A DNA stretch of 7,772 nucleotides from contig JADLBT010000480.1 of the NCBI GenBank assembly GCA_020847555.1, positions 1 to 7,772 on the forward strand, given 5' to 3'. A program made the position numbers and the translations under genes. Below, piece after piece: positions 5,443-7,772 of the stretch (the stretch's first letter is position 1; every line of letters begins with the position of its first letter). The notes under the pieces are model-generated. The model did no database searches and had not been told where the DNA came from. It saw only the letters and a list, made by a program, of their open reading frames with translations. This stretch comes from Gemmataceae bacterium (lineage in GTDB: Bacteria > Planctomycetota > Planctomycetia > Gemmatales > Gemmataceae).

Positions 5443-5474
5443 CCTCTCCCTTCTCCTCCGAAACTGGGGAGAGG
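5443..5474. repeat. CT-rich/GA-rich inverted repeat resembling a dispersed intergenic palindrome
   Basis: CCTCTCCC at 5443-5450 and GGGAGAGG at 5467-5474 are exact reverse complements, separated by a 16-nt loop and preceded by more CT repeats. From memory, palindromes built on CCCTCTCCC/GGGAGAGGG are widely scattered between genes in several GC-rich environmental phyla, and this looks like a degenerate copy. Copy number in this genome cannot be judged from one window. It lies 40 nt downstream of the DUF1501 stop, so it could also form an mRNA 3' structure. Confidence 0.45.
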
Positions 5475-5513
5475 TTGGCTAGTTCCTGCCACTCGCCCAG
5501 GCGGGTCGTTCCG

Positions 5514-6764
5514 TCATGCGCGTACGCAGTCGAGCAGCGGGAACCGCTGGTTGAGGACGGCCTCGCTCGAGGTGCCGAGCCACCGCTCCAGTATCGTCGC
5601 ATAGACGCTGCGGAAATCGGTTGTCGGCACCATCTCGCGGTTGACCAGGTCGCCGGGCGCCATGCTCGGCATGCGGCCGTGCAGGCCGGGTCGTACGCCG
5701 CGGCCGAGCAGGAACATCGGCCCAATCGTGCCGTGGTCCGTGCCCTGGCTGCGGTTCTCGCGCAGAGTGCGGCCGAACTCGCTGAAGGCCATCAGCAGCA
5801 CCCGGTCAGCATATCCGCGCTGCTCGATGTCCCGCTGGAAGGCAACCAGGGCGTCGTTCAGCTCCGTCATCAGCTGGTTGTGCCGCGTCCGCTGGTTGGC
5901 GTGCGTATCGAAGCCGCCCTGGAAGATGTAGTAGACGCGGGTACTCAGGTTCCCGGCGATCAGGTTCGACACGGTCTGCAGGGAGTTGCCCAGGCGGGTG
6001 GCCGGGAAGGTGCCGCCACCGCCCTGGCCGGCCTGGGCCAGGCGCTGGATGGCCTCGCTGCTGGCGTTGGCGTCCACGGCCGTGCGGGCCACGAACTGCA
6101 GGCTTGCATTGCCGCCGGTCGCCTCCGCGGCCTGCCGATTGAGCTGGCGGTAGACTTCCCCGAGTTGCGGGAACCTCTGGCCGGCTGCGAAGCGGTATTC
6201 CTGCGACCGCCCCAGCGACAGGCCGGGGTGCTCGCGGCCCTGCAGGGCGCGGGGAGCCCGATCGCCGCCGATGGCCAGAGTCAGCAGCGGGTCGCGGACA
6301 CCGCGGAATGCGTGGTCGGCATAACGGCCGAGCCAGCCGTGGCCGGTCCGCCGGGCAGGGTCGGCCGCGTGCCAGATGTCCATCGACGTGAAGTGACTGC
6401 GGTTGGGGTTGGGGTAGCTGACGCCCAGCGCCGCAGCGAACTTGCCGTCGTCCAGCAGACCCTTGAGGCCGCGCAGGTTCGGGTGCAGGCCGAAGGAATC
6501 GTCAATGCGCAGCGCCTCGGCGGCCGTGATACGGGTGGCCTGGCGGTTCCGCTGGTAGTGTTCGTTGCTGTAGGGGACGACGGCGCTGACGCCGTCATGC
6601 CCGCCGCTCAGTTGCAGGACGACGAGAATCTTCTCGCCCGGCCGCGCCTGGGCGCCGCTCGCCGCCGTCTGGATCAGGAAGTTGGGCAGCGTCGCTCCCA
6701 CCCCGACCAGGCCAAGGCCGCGCACGAGGAACTCGCGGCGAGTCGCGATTCGGATGTCTGACAT
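5514..6764 (-). CDS. DUF1501 family protein with Tat signal peptide
   Basis: This complete 416-aa protein starts with a twin-arginine signal: TRREFLVRG (8-16) then a hydrophobic stretch (17-35), so it should be exported folded through Tat. Family motifs occur in order: VLQLSGGHDG (49-58), SHFTSMDIWH (123-132), FQGGFDTHANQ (281-291), MAFSEFGRT (325-333), GTDHGTIGPMFLLG (341-354) and TTDFRSVYATIL (381-392). DUF1501 proteins are related to the alkaline phosphatase/sulfatase fold. Here the Asp and His residues of GGHDG, FDTH and TDHG are candidate metal ligands, but no substrate is established. Residues 241-255 form a Gly-rich loop. The ATG at 6764 has GGAG 9 nt upstream; another in-frame ATG at 6779 would add five residues and is less well spaced. 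It follows the DUF1800 gene by 98 nt, the standard arrangement for this pair. Length and motifs are normal, with no sign of decay. Confidence 0.94.
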   Translation of the reverse strand: MSDIRIATRREFLVRGLGLVGVGATLPNFLIQTAASGAQARPGEKILVVLQLSGGHDGVSAVVPYSNEHYQRNRQATRITAAEALRIDDSFGLHPNLRGLKGLLDDGKFAAALGVSYPNPNRSHFTSMDIWHAADPARRTGHGWLGRYADHAFRGVRDPLLTLAIGGDRAPRALQGREHPGLSLGRSQEYRFAAGQRFPQLGEVYRQLNRQAAEATGGNASLQFVARTAVDANASSEAIQRLAQAGQGGGGTFPATRLGNSLQTVSNLIAGNLSTRVYYIFQGGFDTHANQRTRHNQLMTELNDALVAFQRDIEQRGYADRVLLMAFSEFGRTLRENRSQGTDHGTIGPMFLLGRGVRPGLHGRMPSMAPGDLVNREMVPTTDFRSVYATILERWLGTSSEAVLNQRFPLLDCVRA

Positions 6765-6800
6765 GGTACGAGTCTCCATTCGCTTCGGCGTGCAAGTTCG

Positions 6801-6845
6801 CCACACTGCTCGCGGCCGAGGGCACACCCCTCGGCCGCGGTGTGG
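6801..6845 (-). repeat. Strong GC hairpin between the DUF1800 and DUF1501 genes
   Basis: An 11-bp perfect stem, CGCGGCCGAGG at 6811-6821 and CCTCGGCCGCG at 6829-6839, closes a 7-nt loop. The arms extend outward by another 6 bp, CCACAC (6801-6806) with GTGTGG (6840-6845), with a 4-nt bulge on one side. The structure fills almost half of the 98-nt spacer. No T-run follows on the minus strand, so complete termination is unlikely. An mRNA processing or stability element, or partial attenuation setting the ratio of the two proteins, fits better. It lies 36 nt before the DUF1501 start and leaves its ribosome binding site free. Confidence 0.55.
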
Positions 6846-6862
6846 GCACACGGGGACACCAC

Positions 6863-7772
6863 TCACGCAAGTTGATATTCGGGCAGGCTGGTGATCAGGA
6901 TGATGAGAGCACCGAGCCGCTGGTTGATCTCTTGCCGTCGCTCCGCCCACTGCGACGGAGCGGGCAGGTCGCCCACTAGCCTGAGAAGCTGCGCCCGCCG
7001 CTGCTCGTCCAGGGGCGCCAGGAGAAGAGCCTTGGTGTAGTAGTCCACCACCTGGGCCGGGGTGGTGAGGTTACGGCGCTCCAGGGGAGCGATGAGGTCA
7101 AGATCCCGGACCAGCGGTCCGGTGGCCTTCTTCAGCTTCTTCGGCGCCTTCGCCTTGATCGCCCCCTTGCCGATGCCCTGGCCAACCAGGGCGCTGGTGA
7201 AGTTTTGCCGGGCGAAGATCGTCACGGAGTTGATCCAGGTTTCGCCGCCCTCCCAGCCCTTGACGTTCGGCGGATCGAACAGATCCTGGCCCATGTTGCG
7301 CATGGCCAGGGCGAGAGCCCCGCCGTCATAGGTCTTGGCCCCCAGGATCCGCGCGGTCCCGACGACCAGCTGGGCAGGGCTCTTATAGTGGGTGGCCGTC
7401 GCTCGGGGCGAGTAGAACTCCCGCGACAGGAAGATGGTCCGCAGCAGCGGTGCCACCTCGTAGTTGTTGTCCCGGAGTACCTTGGCCAGCCGGTTGATGA
7501 GCGCCGCGTCGGGCTCCTCGTGGGCGAAGTACTTGAACAGGCGCATCGCGATGAAGCGCGACGTCGCGGGGTGAGCGAGGATCAGATCGACGAACTGCTC
7601 GCCGTTCCACTTGCCTTTCTTGCCCAGGATGGTCTTCTCGTCGGGGTCGTGGCTCTTGGGGAGGAACCGCGGCTGGAGGGTCTTGGGGTCGAAGGTGTAG
7701 CCGGTCAGGGCGCGGGCGCCCTCGCGGACGTCCTGCTCGGTGTAGCCCTGGCCCTCGCCCATGCTGAACAAC
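6863..7772 (-). CDS. DUF1800 family protein, 5' end outside the window (partial)
   Basis: About 302 C-terminal residues are present, ending in TSLPEYQLA before the stop at 6863. The fragment opens with LFSMGEGQGYTEQDVREGARALTGYTF, shown here split as LFSMGEGQGY and TEQDVREGARALTGYTF; this is the conserved central motif of DUF1800, so a substantial N-terminal part is missing. The codon at 7771-7769 is TTG and encodes an internal leucine, not a start. Further family features are the ATSRFIAMRLFKYF helix (69-82 of the fragment), REFYSPRA (117-124), KSPAQLVVG (130-138) and DPPNVKGWEGG (166-176). A lysine-rich loop at about 202-216 (KGAIKAKAPKKLKKA) is hydrophilic and likely exposed. Full-length relatives are usually 450-600 aa and exported. 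The biochemical role is unknown; the gene almost always travels with DUF1501, which follows here, implying joint function. Confidence 0.92.
   Translation of the reverse strand, partial: LFSMGEGQGYTEQDVREGARALTGYTFDPKTLQPRFLPKSHDPDEKTILGKKGKWNGEQFVDLILAHPATSRFIAMRLFKYFAHEEPDAALINRLAKVLRDNNYEVAPLLRTIFLSREFYSPRATATHYKSPAQLVVGTARILGAKTYDGGALALAMRNMGQDLFDPPNVKGWEGGETWINSVTIFARQNFTSALVGQGIGKGAIKAKAPKKLKKATGPLVRDLDLIAPLERRNLTTPAQVVDYYTKALLLAPLDEQRRAQLLRLVGDLPAPSQWAERRQEINQRLGALIILITSLPEYQLA

Larger units (their letters stand above)
5221..5513. other. 293-nt intergenic region between the DUF1501 and cytochrome genes
   Basis: This is the largest non-coding gap and the natural place to end the DUF1800/DUF1501 unit and start the cytochrome unit. 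It contains the hairpins at 5375-5406 and 5443-5474, a run of seven G at 5309-5315 and a G-rich plus strand around 5261-5320. No convincing -35/-10 pair is seen for the cytochrome on the minus strand. The frame that remains open from the cytochrome start up to 5415 is not protein-like. Confidence 0.55.

Noticed and set aside
5307..6761. 484-codon plus-strand open frame opposite the DUF1501 gene
   Set aside because: The minus strand carries the full set of DUF1501 motifs and a Tat signal; the plus frame is a GC-driven shadow.
7769..7771. TTG as the start codon of the DUF1800 gene
   Set aside because: The residues around it are the internal LFSMGEG-YTEQDV family motif, so the gene continues beyond the window edge.
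1..7772. CRISPR array, tRNA, rRNA, transposase or attachment site
   Set aside because: No spaced direct repeats, cloverleaf-like sequence, transposase motif or target-site duplication was seen anywhere in the window.

Overview
This is a GC-rich bacterial window in which every credible gene lies on the minus strand, so transcription runs from the high coordinates to the low ones. The adjacent DUF1800 and Tat-exported DUF1501 genes, the membrane-anchored multi-domain c-type cytochrome and the flavin halogenase-like enzyme best fit a Planctomycetota-like organism. Other GC-rich environmental phyla, such as Acidobacteriota, Chloroflexota or Gemmatimonadota, cannot be excluded from sequence alone, and there is no rRNA or tRNA to settle it.

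Layout in order of transcription: (1) 7772-6863, a DUF1800 protein with its 5' end outside the window; (2) a 98-nt spacer with a strong GC hairpin; (3) 6764-5514, a complete 416-aa DUF1501 protein with a twin-arginine signal; (4) a 293-nt spacer with two hairpins and no gene; (5) 5220-3538, a 560-aa anchored cytochrome with an unrecognised ~260-residue N-terminal domain and two CxxCH haem sites; (6) 3534-3382, a 50-aa single-helix membrane protein starting 3 nt after the cytochrome stop; (7) 3289-1937, a HemN/HemW-like radical SAM protein; (8) 1904-663, a flavin-dependent halogenase-like enzyme; (9) 573-106, an Rrf2-family regulator with three cysteines spaced as Fe-S ligands; (10) a 28-bp near-edge inverted repeat at 1-28.

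The window appears to hold three blocks. DUF1800/DUF1501 is a recurrent pair of exported proteins of unknown role. The cytochrome and the small membrane protein form a translationally coupled envelope redox unit. The radical SAM enzyme, halogenase-like flavoenzyme and Rrf2 regulator form a compact block that could modify a tetrapyrrole, lipid or natural product under Fe-S-based redox, iron or NO control. An AT-rich imperfect dyad just upstream of the Rrf2 start is the best operator candidate. The most novel-looking items are the radical SAM/halogenase/Rrf2 block, the cytochrome's N-terminal domain and the 50-aa protein. All functional links between blocks are inferred from co-orientation and spacing; no product or substrate can be read from the sequence.
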